A stretch of DNA of 64,000 nt from Chitinophaga pinensis (GTDB lineage: Bacteria > Bacteroidota > Bacteroidia > Chitinophagales > CAMDFR01), in the NCBI GenBank assembly GCA_945897725.1, contig CAMDFR010000004.1, forward strand, positions 1-64,000. The letters run 5' to 3'. The position numbers were made by a program, and so were the translations under genes. The notes beneath the pieces are model-generated. The model searched no databases and was not told the DNA's origin. It saw only the letters and a list, made by a program, of their open reading frames with translations. Every line of letters begins with the position of its first letter. Position 1 is the stretch's first letter. Positions 25,073 through 33,444 of the stretch are shown here, piece by piece.

Positions 25073-27445
25073 TTACAGCGCAACAAATTTCCCCGTTCCA
25101 AGTGTTTTGCTTTCTTGTATTATTTCGAAAAGATACATCCCTTGATAAAGGTCTTTTCTTTGGATTGTAAATTGATGGTTCACACTCTTGGATATGCTGA
25201 TCAGCTTTCCATCCATGTTGTAAATCTTCATAACTGTTAGGTCATTTATTTTATCAGATTCAATGTGGATCTCATTTTGAAAAGGGTTTGGAAATACTTT
25301 TACATCAAATAAATTTGCATCAGATGGTTTAAAACCTGAGTAAGATAGTCGACCAATAGTATGAAAGATAGTATTGGTTCTAACTGGTGCATTGACATCA
25401 AAAATGATATCTACATAATTGAATATGACAGAGCCATCTGGTAAGTTTGGTTTTTGCTCAATTGTAAATTCTACAAAACCATGGCTTGCTGGTTCATTGC
25501 TTAGGCTATCTATGAGTCTAATATTGTTAAATTCGAACTTTACCTTATCGTTGCTAGAGAGAATGTATGAGCAAGGGTGACTGCTATTTACCATCTGCAG
25601 AGTTCCTAGATTAAGTAGAGGAGATATTGAGTCATCTATAGAAACGTAGAAAGCAGTATCAGTCCCAGTATTTTGGAAGTCGATACGATACTTCATTTGA
25701 CTATTTTTTTCTATGAAACGACTATTTGAAATTCCTTCTGGAGTAGCGCTCTTTAAGTTGGGGTCGAAAGAAGAATGTACCTCGTCACAAGTAATGTCGG
25801 TTTGCACTGGTTCGTCATCTAAAGGGAAATCATTAATATAACCATAACTTATGGTATCTATAGACGATTCTGTTGCACCTTCAATAAAAGCAGCCGTAAA
25901 AGTTTTATTTGGATTATTAAGGGTTTGTAATGCTTCGATACGATATGTTTTTCCGTTACTTGGGTATCTATAGGTCACTTCTTCTCCAACATTTAAAATT
26001 GTTGTGGTATTAGCAATCATAATCAAATCTTCTACGATCGTTAAAACAGTTGGGGAAGACATGTTACCAGGACCCATATTTCTCATGCGTAAAACAACAG
26101 AGTCTATGCCTACTGTATCTTCATAGGTAGATGCTTTAAGGTCAGATTGATCCCATTCAGAAGGTGTTGGCGGACAAATGCTATCCGGATAGATGTGGGC
26201 CTCCGTACAAATAGTCTGATTGATAGCCAACCAGCAATGTGCTGTGCTGTTTATTTGAAAACTACCACCAGTCAACATAGGAACTGATCCTAAATCGAAT
26301 CTATAGACATTACCTATCACACTTGTAAGGGGAATGCTCGCACTCACATAGGTGATCGTGGTGTCAAGGGTTATCTCAAGGTATGTGGAAGGAGAGGAGT
26401 TTCCTCCATTAAAGTAATTCACGTAGTGGACTAAAGTGCTGCATGGTCTTATCCATGATGAGCTGATATTTGTGCTAAGGTAAGGACAAGACCTGATTGT
26501 TCCGGCAAGATCTGCGATTCCAGAATCAATCGTAGAGTCTATGTGGATATATTGGTCAGGGCAAGGAGCAGCCAAGATATAACTAGAGGGGATTAGACGT
26601 ACTCTCCAATCACCATTTTCCATGAGGGCTGTGTAATTTCCAGCTACGTCAGTTGAGGCATATCTTGTTGTTCTAGATAGACTATCGAATAGTTCGATAT
26701 TGTTATATGGTAATCCAATTTCACCAATGGTATTGCTACAGTCATTATTTTCGTCATAATAAACACGACCACGCACAAAACTGTAATCCGCACCAGCTGT
26801 GGTACAAGCTCCATTGAAGCAAAAACGCCAGCCTTCATTTTCTCCATACCAGTTAGAGTATGTTCTTCCTGGTGCATAAACATGAATACCTCCTGTATCT
26901 GCCAGGCCAATGGCACTATTCGGTACATTGGTGTCGCAAGAATCTTTCTGTTGAAGGAAGATGTCGATATTATTGGATGTTTCATGTAGAACTACTTGAC
27001 CGGTATAATTGTGGGTTGAACAAAGTGATCCAAATCTCACAATATCATAATAGTTGGCCACGAATATTCTATCAGGAGCTGTTCCAAGGGTATAATAATT
27101 CACATTACCAGTATGACCTGTCATACCTGGATACATGTCATGAAGATTGGCATATATTTCTCTATAAGTAGTTCCTGGATTGATTCTGAAAGCAGGGTTA
27201 TTACTAAAACCTAAAACAGCATTGGAGTTAATAATCACAGTAGAGTCAATGATATCGAAAAATTGAAAATTGAATCCCAAAGGTATGGGAGGTGAATTAA
27301 CGTCATCTCCCATTGCAAGAATGGTTCCACCAGTATAAGGATATGGACTATAAGGGATTGAACTTACTGTATATGAAGTAGCCAAGGCCATCATGGATAG
27401 GGTGGTTAGCAATAGGCTAAATAAAAACGGTCTAGTATTATTCAT
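25073..27445 (-). CDS. T9SS type A protein with nidogen-like and SdrB-like domains
   Basis: A 790-residue exported protein. The ATG at 27445 puts a clean signal peptide (NNTRPFLFSLLLTTLSMMALA) at the N-terminus; the frame opens 19 codons earlier but those residues do not fit a signal. Domains: the same nidogen-like beta domain that starts the giant adhesin (about 25-215), an SdrD B-like domain (about 220-310, GRVYYDENNDC), DUF11-type beta domains, a DUF7619-like domain before the C-terminus (CDEVHSSFDPNLKSATPEG, FEFNNIRLIDS, FTIEQKPNLPDG), and the type A sorting domain (VFPNPFQNEIHI to the end). Probably a surface or released protein; function unknown. It is divergent from the unknown gene at 27576 across a shared inverted repeat. 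Confidence 0.87.
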   Translation of the reverse strand: MNNTRPFLFSLLLTTLSMMALATSYTVSSIPYSPYPYTGGTILAMGDDVNSPPIPLGFNFQFFDIIDSTVIINSNAVLGFSNNPAFRINPGTTYREIYANLHDMYPGMTGHTGNVNYYTLGTAPDRIFVANYYDIVRFGSLCSTHNYTGQVVLHETSNNIDIFLQQKDSCDTNVPNSAIGLADTGGIHVYAPGRTYSNWYGENEGWRFCFNGACTTAGADYSFVRGRVYYDENNDCSNTIGEIGLPYNNIELFDSLSRTTRYASTDVAGNYTALMENGDWRVRLIPSSYILAAPCPDQYIHIDSTIDSGIADLAGTIRSCPYLSTNISSSWIRPCSTLVHYVNYFNGGNSSPSTYLEITLDTTITYVSASIPLTSVIGNVYRFDLGSVPMLTGGSFQINSTAHCWLAINQTICTEAHIYPDSICPPTPSEWDQSDLKASTYEDTVGIDSVVLRMRNMGPGNMSSPTVLTIVEDLIMIANTTTILNVGEEVTYRYPSNGKTYRIEALQTLNNPNKTFTAAFIEGATESSIDTISYGYINDFPLDDEPVQTDITCDEVHSSFDPNLKSATPEGISNSRFIEKNSQMKYRIDFQNTGTDTAFYVSIDDSISPLLNLGTLQMVNSSHPCSYILSSNDKVKFEFNNIRLIDSLSNEPASHGFVEFTIEQKPNLPDGSVIFNYVDIIFDVNAPVRTNTIFHTIGRLSYSGFKPSDANLFDVKVFPNPFQNEIHIESDKINDLTVMKIYNMDGKLISISKSVNHQFTIQRKDLYQGMYLFEIIQESKTLGTGKFVAL

Positions 27446-27466
27446 TTGAAGGAATTTTAATGCTAC

Positions 27467-27525
27467 AAACATCCGACAACTATTTAAGTAAAAAAAGGTC
27501 AATAATTGCCATTTGTCGGATGTTT
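27467..27525. promoter_or_regulatory. 13-bp inverted repeat between divergent genes
   Basis: AAACATCCGACAA (27467-27479) and TTGTCGGATGTTT (27513-27525) are perfect inverted copies separated by 33 bases. A third half-site TTTGTCGGA lies at 27566-27574, overlapping the -7 box of the rightward gene. The arrangement suggests a regulator site shared by the genes at 25073-27445 and 27576-28967. Confidence 0.5.
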
Positions 27526-27561
27526 TAAATGTGTATATCTTGTTTTGTAATGTTATTTTGT

Positions 27562-27569
27562 TATTTTTG
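27562..27569 (+). promoter_or_regulatory. Promoter of the unknown helical protein gene
   Basis: TATTTTTG with TTG at 27540-27542, 19 bases upstream. The box ends six bases before the ATG at 27576, so the transcript would be leaderless or nearly so. Confidence 0.55.
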
Positions 27570-27575
27570 TCGGAA

Positions 27576-28967
27576 ATGCTAAAGAGTAAATTAATTCAAG
27601 TACTTAAAGGTTTTTCAAAAAAGGAGATGGAGGGACTATACGACTTTTTGAAAGATTCCAATTTTAATAAACATGATAAAGTTATTGAATTGCTGGTATA
27701 CATAATCCAGAATATTGGAATAAATCCCCAACTTTCGAAGGAGAAAGTGTATTCAAACCTTTTCCAATTGGAGAAATACAATGATTCAAAACTGAGACAT
27801 CTGATGTCTTATTTGTTGAGGAGAGTGGAGGAATTTGGCTTTTTACAGTCTAAAAATATAAATGGCTATGAGGTCATCTCAAGACAGTTAAGTTTTTACG
27901 AAGATCGAAGCTTTGCCAAAGGATTTAATGAAGTTGCTGGCATGTTTACTACCAAGAGCAAGCATGCTAAAGTTCATACTAGTGAAGAAAAGTTGAGTAG
28001 GTATCATATATACACACAATTGTACAATGATGCCGTAAAGCGCAATCGCACGGAGATAGAGTTATTGTCAGCACTCAATCAATCACTCGATCAATTTTTT
28101 GTTTTAAGTAAATTGAAAATTGCCTGTGGTGTATTGAATCAGCAGACAATTTTTAATCAGACCATCAATAGTGAATTTTTTAATGAGACTATTGAATATA
28201 CAAGGATTCATTATTTAGAAGATCCAATGATATCTTTATATTATCATCTTTATCGATTGGTTAAGAGTAATGAAATATCGATGTATTCAATTGCCAAAAA
28301 CTCATTTTTAGAAAGCATAGAAATAGAAGATAAGCTAGAAATAAAAGATGCACTTTTATTGTTAATCAATTTTTGTATACGTCAGATTAATCAAGGAAAT
28401 AAAATATTTGAAACTGAAGTCTTTGAACTCTACAAAGTAGGTATGCTACACTCCATTTTACTCGAGAAAAAGAAGTTGTCGCCTTTTACTTATGGCAATG
28501 CCATAAGTATTGGGATTAAACAAGGTGCTATAGAATGGGTAGCCAACTTCATAGAGACATATAGATTTTACCTAGACACTGATATTTCAGAAGATTTTTA
28601 TGCCCTTAATAAATCAAAATTGCTTTTTGCACAGCATAAGTACAATGAAGCACTTGAATTCATTAATCGTTCTACTATACAAGATTTATTATCTCAGTTA
28701 CAACTACGAATCATTCAGATTAAAATATTTGTGGAGTTAGATGAATATGCTTTGGCAACATCCTTTATAGATAACTTTAAGCAGATGTTAAAAAGGAAGA
28801 ATATCTTGAGTTATCACAAAGAAAATTTCAAGAAAATCGCAAAGTATATCTTGAAAGTAATTCAATTGGCTCCTTATTCAAAAATTGAAAAAGAAAAGCT
28901 GAAGCAAGAGATTTTACAACAAAAAGTTTTATCTGAAAAGGGATGGTTGTTAGAAAAGTTGCAATAA
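27576..28967 (+). CDS. Unknown all-helical protein, Bacteroidota type
   Basis: A 463-residue cytoplasmic protein, no signal peptide, no membrane segment. It is almost wholly helical with repeated helix pairs (for example TYGNAISIGIKQGAIEWV, FAQHKYNEALEFINR, QIKIFVELDEYALATSFI) that look like divergent TPR units, and ends in a basic coiled segment. The N-terminus with KGFSKKEMEGLYDFL and NKHDKVIELL resembles a group of Bacteroidota proteins of unknown role. The frame extends to 27513, but the promoter box at 27562 shows that the ATG at 27576 is the start. Its place between two T9SS cargo genes suggests, without proof, a regulatory or scaffold role. Confidence 0.75.
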   Translation: MLKSKLIQVLKGFSKKEMEGLYDFLKDSNFNKHDKVIELLVYIIQNIGINPQLSKEKVYSNLFQLEKYNDSKLRHLMSYLLRRVEEFGFLQSKNINGYEVISRQLSFYEDRSFAKGFNEVAGMFTTKSKHAKVHTSEEKLSRYHIYTQLYNDAVKRNRTEIELLSALNQSLDQFFVLSKLKIACGVLNQQTIFNQTINSEFFNETIEYTRIHYLEDPMISLYYHLYRLVKSNEISMYSIAKNSFLESIEIEDKLEIKDALLLLINFCIRQINQGNKIFETEVFELYKVGMLHSILLEKKKLSPFTYGNAISIGIKQGAIEWVANFIETYRFYLDTDISEDFYALNKSKLLFAQHKYNEALEFINRSTIQDLLSQLQLRIIQIKIFVELDEYALATSFIDNFKQMLKRKNILSYHKENFKKIAKYILKVIQLAPYSKIEKEKLKQEILQQKVLSEKGWLLEKLQ

Positions 28968-29035
28968 ATTCATAGAAACCAAATGATTAGAGTAGTATTT
29001 CTTTTGCTAGCTTAATAAGTAGCCTGATTTCTTGT

Positions 29036-29043
29036 TATATTTG
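29036..29043 (+). promoter_or_regulatory. -7 promoter box of the CHU_C protein gene
   Basis: TATATTTG, ending seven bases before the ATG at 29051, so the leader is very short or absent. No -33 TTG at the usual distance. Confidence 0.5.
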
Positions 29044-29050
29044 TAGATAC

Positions 29051-31705
29051 ATGAGACATAAGTTAATCATCATTTTATTGGTTCTTTGGTATGTGAGCGC
29101 TCATACTCAAACCTTGCGTATTATAAGCGATTCTAGTTGGCGTGGTAGAAATACTTTTCCTGGTGTGGGATGGTTATCGCCAGGTTATAGTGATGCGTCA
29201 TGGTTACACACCACTGCTCCTAATCCAGAGAATGTAATCCCTGTAGTACCTGGTAGTTTGTCGATGTGGCAAAGACCCAATAGAGATACTGCTTATATGC
29301 GAAAAACATTTACCATACCTGTAGGCGATTCTTATTCTGGCACCATGGTCATCAATTCTGATAATGCATTTTATGTTTTTTTTAATGGGGTGTTTGCAGG
29401 ATTGGGTACAGATTGGTTTGCAGGTCCTTTCACATTTACGATTACTCCATCCTTAACAGGATGCAGCGAAAACGTTATAGCTATTATTGTTGTCAATTAT
29501 GGAGGACCATTTGGCTGTTCTTTAGTGAGTGACATCAATGTTGTGAATCCCTTAAACACTCCAGTGGCATTAGCATCTCCATTGATAGATTGCAATGGCT
29601 TTATGTCGATTTGGAATAGGGTTCCTACAGCAACAGGATATTACCTAGATGTTTCAACAGATACCTTATTTGGAAGTTTTTTACCTGGATACAATAATAG
29701 AAGTATAGGGTCGGATACCTCTCTGTATATTGGTGGATTAACAACAGGCGTTACTTATTATTATCGAGTGCGTTGTACAAGAGGATTGTTGACCAGTTGT
29801 AATAGTAATGTGATAAGAGTGACTACAGCTTCTAGACTTTCAGTTAGCAGAAATCTTTCTCTTTGTTCTAATGATTCCATATTTCTTCAAGGTGCATGGC
29901 GAGATACTTCAGGTGTCTATGTAGATTCCATTAGGCTCTTATCTGGATGTGATAGTGTGATGATAACTAACTTAACAGTGCATCCTACCCATTACCTTAG
30001 CATTGACCGATATCTTTGTGACAATGACAGTTCTTTTATCAATGGGGTTTGGAGACATCTAGATGGTGTTTATACGGAGCGTAATCGCAGTATTTATTCT
30101 TGTGATAGTATAATAGATTTTAATTTAACTACCAGGCCTACTCATTTTACTAGGGCGGTCGATATTTGCAATGGTGAACTATTTTTCGTTGGCGGCTCCT
30201 GGCAAAGCACCTCAGGGATTTACACAGATTACTTGTCAGGTTACTTAGGCTGTGATAGCATTTTGGTAACAACATTGACAGTGGAAAATATTTCTCAGAA
30301 TACGATTTTAAGAAGTATTTGTTATGGTCAAAGCTATTTAGTGGGTGGTGCTTTGCAAAATACTTCAGGAAGTTATTATGATACTTTAGTGAATCATCTT
30401 GCCTGTGATAGTATTTTGCGCACCAACTTAACGGTGTTGCCTTTTAGTAGTTTTTCTAGAAATGTATCAATCTGTAGTGGCGGTTCCTTTTTTGCTGGCG
30501 GTATGAGCAGAAGTGTTGCTGGTGTGTATTTTGATACTTTGGTAAATGCTGTTTCATGCGATAGTATTTTGCAAACTACTTTAAATGTTTTGCCAATCAG
30601 TACAAGTGCGATAAATTATACCATCTGTAGTGGAGACTCCATTTTATGTGGTGGATTGCAGCGCAAGACGACGGGTATTTATTATGATACACTTGTGAAT
30701 GTGGTTGGTTGCGATAGTGTTTTACAAACAAATTTATTGGTGATAGCACCTATAGAAACAAGAATTAACAGGGAAATGTGTGCACAGGATTCGCTATTTA
30801 TAGCGGGTGCTTACCGTTTTTTAGCGGGTATTTATTACGATACTCTAGTGAGTATTAATAGTTGTGATAGTATTCTGAGAACAAATCTTGTTGTAAATCT
30901 TCCTGTGAGTTTTAGTAGAAATATCGGTATATGCGATGGTGTAAGTTTCTTTGCTGGAGGCCGATTGCAAAATACTTCTGGTATATATTATGACACCTTG
31001 ATGAACATAAAAGGATGTGATAGTACGCTTCGTACCAATCTTTCGGTCTTTTCGTTAAGTGACACAAGTCTAGGCTTCATGAGTATTTGTGAAGGAGATC
31101 TCTTGTATGGGAATATCTATACAAAAGATACTTTCTTCTTATACCATCTCTATAATGTGAATGGATGTGATAGCATTCACCTTGATTTGTTAAGTTTTCA
31201 TAGAAATCCAATTGTAAATGCAGGAGACGATCAAACGATACTTTTAGGAGAAAGCTCGATGTTAATGGCAAGCGGAGCGCAAAGATATCTTTGGAGCAAT
31301 GGAGAAACTACCTATGCCATTAAAGTTACGCCAAACATAAGCACTTCATATGTTGTGGTTGGTGAAGATTCTAATGCTTGTATCAATGAGGATACCGTTC
31401 ATGTGAATGTTATAGAACCAAGTATAAAGCTCCTTATTCCAACTGCATTTTCGCCTAATAGTGACGGAGTCAATGATGTTTTTAGAATTCTGAATTATTA
31501 TGATTTTAATTTAGCTACATTTAGTGTGTATGATAGATGGGGTCAAGTTGTTTATGATGGAAGCGATAACTCAATGATTGGCTGGGATGGCAATTATAAA
31601 GGAAGGGCACAGCCAATTGGAGTCTATACTTATTACATCTCAGGGGTGTCGAAGCGATTCAACAAGTCATTGAGCGAAAGTGGTAATTTTACATTGATGC
31701 GATAA
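29051..31705 (+). CDS. CHU_C (T9SS type B) surface protein with nine 51-residue repeats
   Basis: An 884-residue exported protein. Residues 1-20 form a signal peptide. Residues about 21-165 are a jellyroll domain like galactose-binding modules (DTAYMRKTFTIP). A fibronectin type III domain follows (about 170-260). Residues about 263-720 hold nine repeats of about 51 residues, each with two cysteines and the core GIYYDTL ... GCDSILRTNL. A PKD- or Ig-like domain (about 723-790) precedes the C-terminal gliding-motility-type domain (LLIPTAFSPNSDGVNDVF, YDRWGQVVYDG, PIGVYTYYI), the type B sorting signal of T9SS. It should be a surface filament or adhesin. Followed by the small TonB_C-like gene after 60 bases. 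Confidence 0.9.
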   Translation: MRHKLIIILLVLWYVSAHTQTLRIISDSSWRGRNTFPGVGWLSPGYSDASWLHTTAPNPENVIPVVPGSLSMWQRPNRDTAYMRKTFTIPVGDSYSGTMVINSDNAFYVFFNGVFAGLGTDWFAGPFTFTITPSLTGCSENVIAIIVVNYGGPFGCSLVSDINVVNPLNTPVALASPLIDCNGFMSIWNRVPTATGYYLDVSTDTLFGSFLPGYNNRSIGSDTSLYIGGLTTGVTYYYRVRCTRGLLTSCNSNVIRVTTASRLSVSRNLSLCSNDSIFLQGAWRDTSGVYVDSIRLLSGCDSVMITNLTVHPTHYLSIDRYLCDNDSSFINGVWRHLDGVYTERNRSIYSCDSIIDFNLTTRPTHFTRAVDICNGELFFVGGSWQSTSGIYTDYLSGYLGCDSILVTTLTVENISQNTILRSICYGQSYLVGGALQNTSGSYYDTLVNHLACDSILRTNLTVLPFSSFSRNVSICSGGSFFAGGMSRSVAGVYFDTLVNAVSCDSILQTTLNVLPISTSAINYTICSGDSILCGGLQRKTTGIYYDTLVNVVGCDSVLQTNLLVIAPIETRINREMCAQDSLFIAGAYRFLAGIYYDTLVSINSCDSILRTNLVVNLPVSFSRNIGICDGVSFFAGGRLQNTSGIYYDTLMNIKGCDSTLRTNLSVFSLSDTSLGFMSICEGDLLYGNIYTKDTFFLYHLYNVNGCDSIHLDLLSFHRNPIVNAGDDQTILLGESSMLMASGAQRYLWSNGETTYAIKVTPNISTSYVVVGEDSNACINEDTVHVNVIEPSIKLLIPTAFSPNSDGVNDVFRILNYYDFNLATFSVYDRWGQVVYDGSDNSMIGWDGNYKGRAQPIGVYTYYISGVSKRFNKSLSESGNFTLMR
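29837..31209 (+). repeat. Nine tandem 51-codon repeats
   Basis: Protein-level repeats with conserved cysteine pair, repeated without spacers. Units 4 to 8 are the most alike, with the codons for YYDTL and CDSIL recurring in almost the same DNA form, which suggests recent duplication. Confidence 0.8.
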
Positions 31706-31765
31706 ATGATTATTATCATTTATAATTGTTGCGTTTTCTTTTTTTTTATTCAAAGTGAATGATGC

Positions 31766-32164
31766 GTGTTTAACAAAATCAACATAAGATCTTTCTTTTG
31801 TGTGATGATTTTTGCATGCTTTTGTGGTATTTCATTAGAGGCACAAATGTCAGATACTACTGTTTATAAAACGGTTGATATCCCTGCTGTATATGTGTAT
31901 GGACAATCTACGCTGCTTCGAGATATAAGAAATCATATTGACTATAATGGAACGCCTACTTTGATTACTTTGAAAGGTAGGCTGCGTGTTAATTATGTAG
32001 TGGAGAAAAACGGATGTATTAGTCAAGTCTCTACTTTTCCTACTGGTTGTGAAAAAGAAATAATAAGGTTGTTTGATATGTTTCCTGGTTGGTTAGCCGC
32101 CATAAAAGATGGTCGGCCAGTTCGCAGTCTGAATGAAGTATCGCTATATTTTAATCTGCATTAA
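31766..32164 (+). CDS. Small exported TonB C-terminal-like domain protein
   Basis: A 132-residue protein starting with GTG at 31766; an in-frame TGA at 31760 rules out a longer form, and the next ATG would destroy the signal peptide (NKINIRSFFCVMIFACFCG ... LEAQ). The rest (about 45-132) resembles the TonB C-terminal fold: LRVNYVVEKNGCISQVS, a helix EIIRLFDMF, PGWLAAIKDGRPVRS, and the last strand VSLYFNL. There is no membrane anchor or proline-rich spacer, so it is not a full TonB. Free TonB_C modules occur in Bacteroidota, with unknown role. It follows the CHU_C gene by 60 bases. Confidence 0.7.
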   Translation: MFNKINIRSFFCVMIFACFCGISLEAQMSDTTVYKTVDIPAVYVYGQSTLLRDIRNHIDYNGTPTLITLKGRLRVNYVVEKNGCISQVSTFPTGCEKEIIRLFDMFPGWLAAIKDGRPVRSLNEVSLYFNLH

Positions 32165-32215
32165 TTTGAATTTAGAGAGGACTTATTGAAAAACATACAC
32201 AAGATGAAGTGGAAG

Positions 32216-32295
32216 TTGCAGTAGGGATAGCAGCGAGTGCCGCGCACTGCGAATAGCCCGCAGCTGGTGTTTTTTTACCAGCTGACTGCCCAAAT
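32216..32295 (+). repeat. Dispersed two-hairpin intergenic element, copy A
   Basis: 5' block TTGCAGTAGGGATAGCAGCG; first hairpin AGTGC-CGC-GCACT (32236-32248); middle block GCGAATAGCCCG; second hairpin CAGCTGGT / ACCAGCTG (32261-32268, 32277-32284); 3' block GCCCAAAT (32288-32295). It ends 28 bases before the wlbA -7 box. Confidence 0.75.
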
Positions 32296-32323
32296 GAAAA
32301 GTAATAAATAAATAAAATACGCT

Positions 32324-32331
32324 TAAATTTG
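32324..32331 (+). promoter_or_regulatory. -7 promoter box of wlbA
   Basis: TAAATTTG, 33 bases before the wlbA ATG, directly downstream of repeat copy A. Confidence 0.5.
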
Positions 32332-32364
32332 TGTTGTTGTTTTAAACTAAATTAATAGAAAGAG

Positions 32365-33336
32365 ATGAAAAATTTTGCGATGATTGGGGCAGCGGGATAT
32401 ATAGCTCCGCGTCATATGAAAGCGATAAAAGAGACGAATAATATATTGATAGCTGCATTGGATAAGTTTGACAGTGTGGGTGTTATTGATAGTTATTTTC
32501 CGAATGCAGATTTTTTTACAGAATTTGAAAGATTTGACAGACATATTGACAAGGTAAAACGAAGCGGAACCAAACTAGATTATGTGTCGATTACCACGCC
32601 GAATTACTTGCATGATTCGCATATACGATTTGGATTGCGACATGGTGCAGATGTGATATGTGAAAAGCCGTTGGTGCTGAACCCATGGAATATAGAGGCT
32701 TTAAAAGAAATTGAAAATGAAACAGGCAGAAGTGTATTTAATATTTTGCAATTGCGGTTGCATGCCAATATTATTGCATTAAAGAAGCGAATAGAGGAGG
32801 GACCGAAGGATAAAATATATGATTTGGATTTGACTTATATTACTTCGCGAGGCAATTGGTATTATAGAAGTTGGAAAGGTGATTTGGAAAAAAGCGGTGG
32901 GATTGCTACCAATATTGGTGTTCATTTTTATGACATGTTAAGTTGGGTCTTTGGTCCGGTGAAAAAAAACGAGGTTCATGTGCATTCCTATGATAGAGCT
33001 GGCGGATATTTGGAATTTGAGAAAGCGAGAGTGAGATGGTTTTTGAGCATCAACAGTAATACCTTACCGACTGCCATTGCCAAGAATGGCAAGACTACTT
33101 ATCGATCCTTGCAAATGGAAGGGGAGGAGATAGAGTTTAGTGATGGTTTCACAGATTTGCATACAGATAGTTATAAGGAAATATTAGCAGGACGAGGGTT
33201 TGGTTTAGAAGAAGCGATACCATCTATACAGATAGTGCATGATATACGGCATTCGACACCATTGGGTTTGACAGGTAATTATCATCCTTTTTGTAAATTA
33301 GAAAACATAGATCATCCATTTTCTCCTGTTAAATAA
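32365..33336 (+). CDS. wlbA: WlbA/WbpB-type NAD-dependent sugar dehydrogenase
   Basis: A 323-residue Gfo/Idh/MocA oxidoreductase. The start MKNFAMIGAAGYIAPRHMKA is characteristic of WlbA/WbpB, which oxidise UDP-GlcNAc-uronate at C3 on the way to diacetamido uronic acid sugars of O-antigens. DYVSITTPNYLHD, the CEKPLVLNPWN segment with the catalytic lysine, YITSRGNWYYRSWKGD and ATNIGVHFYDML agree with that subfamily throughout. It opens the polysaccharide locus and is followed, 108 bases on, by asnB. The later enzymes of the sugar pathway (transaminase, acetyltransferase) are not in this window. Confidence 0.9.
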   Translation: MKNFAMIGAAGYIAPRHMKAIKETNNILIAALDKFDSVGVIDSYFPNADFFTEFERFDRHIDKVKRSGTKLDYVSITTPNYLHDSHIRFGLRHGADVICEKPLVLNPWNIEALKEIENETGRSVFNILQLRLHANIIALKKRIEEGPKDKIYDLDLTYITSRGNWYYRSWKGDLEKSGGIATNIGVHFYDMLSWVFGPVKKNEVHVHSYDRAGGYLEFEKARVRWFLSINSNTLPTAIAKNGKTTYRSLQMEGEEIEFSDGFTDLHTDSYKEILAGRGFGLEEAIPSIQIVHDIRHSTPLGLTGNYHPFCKLENIDHPFSPVK

Positions 33337-33414
33337 TCAATGTAAAATATTTTTAATAGAAAGCTTATCCGAAAAGGGCTTGATAAGATTTTGTGATAAC
33401 TATTCTAGATAAAT

Positions 33415-33422
33415 TATATTTG
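33415..33422 (+). promoter_or_regulatory. Promoter of asnB
   Basis: TATATTTG with TTG at 33391-33393, 21 bases upstream; ATG at 33445. Confidence 0.65.
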
Positions 33423-33444
33423 CATCTTAATTTTATCTTCATTT

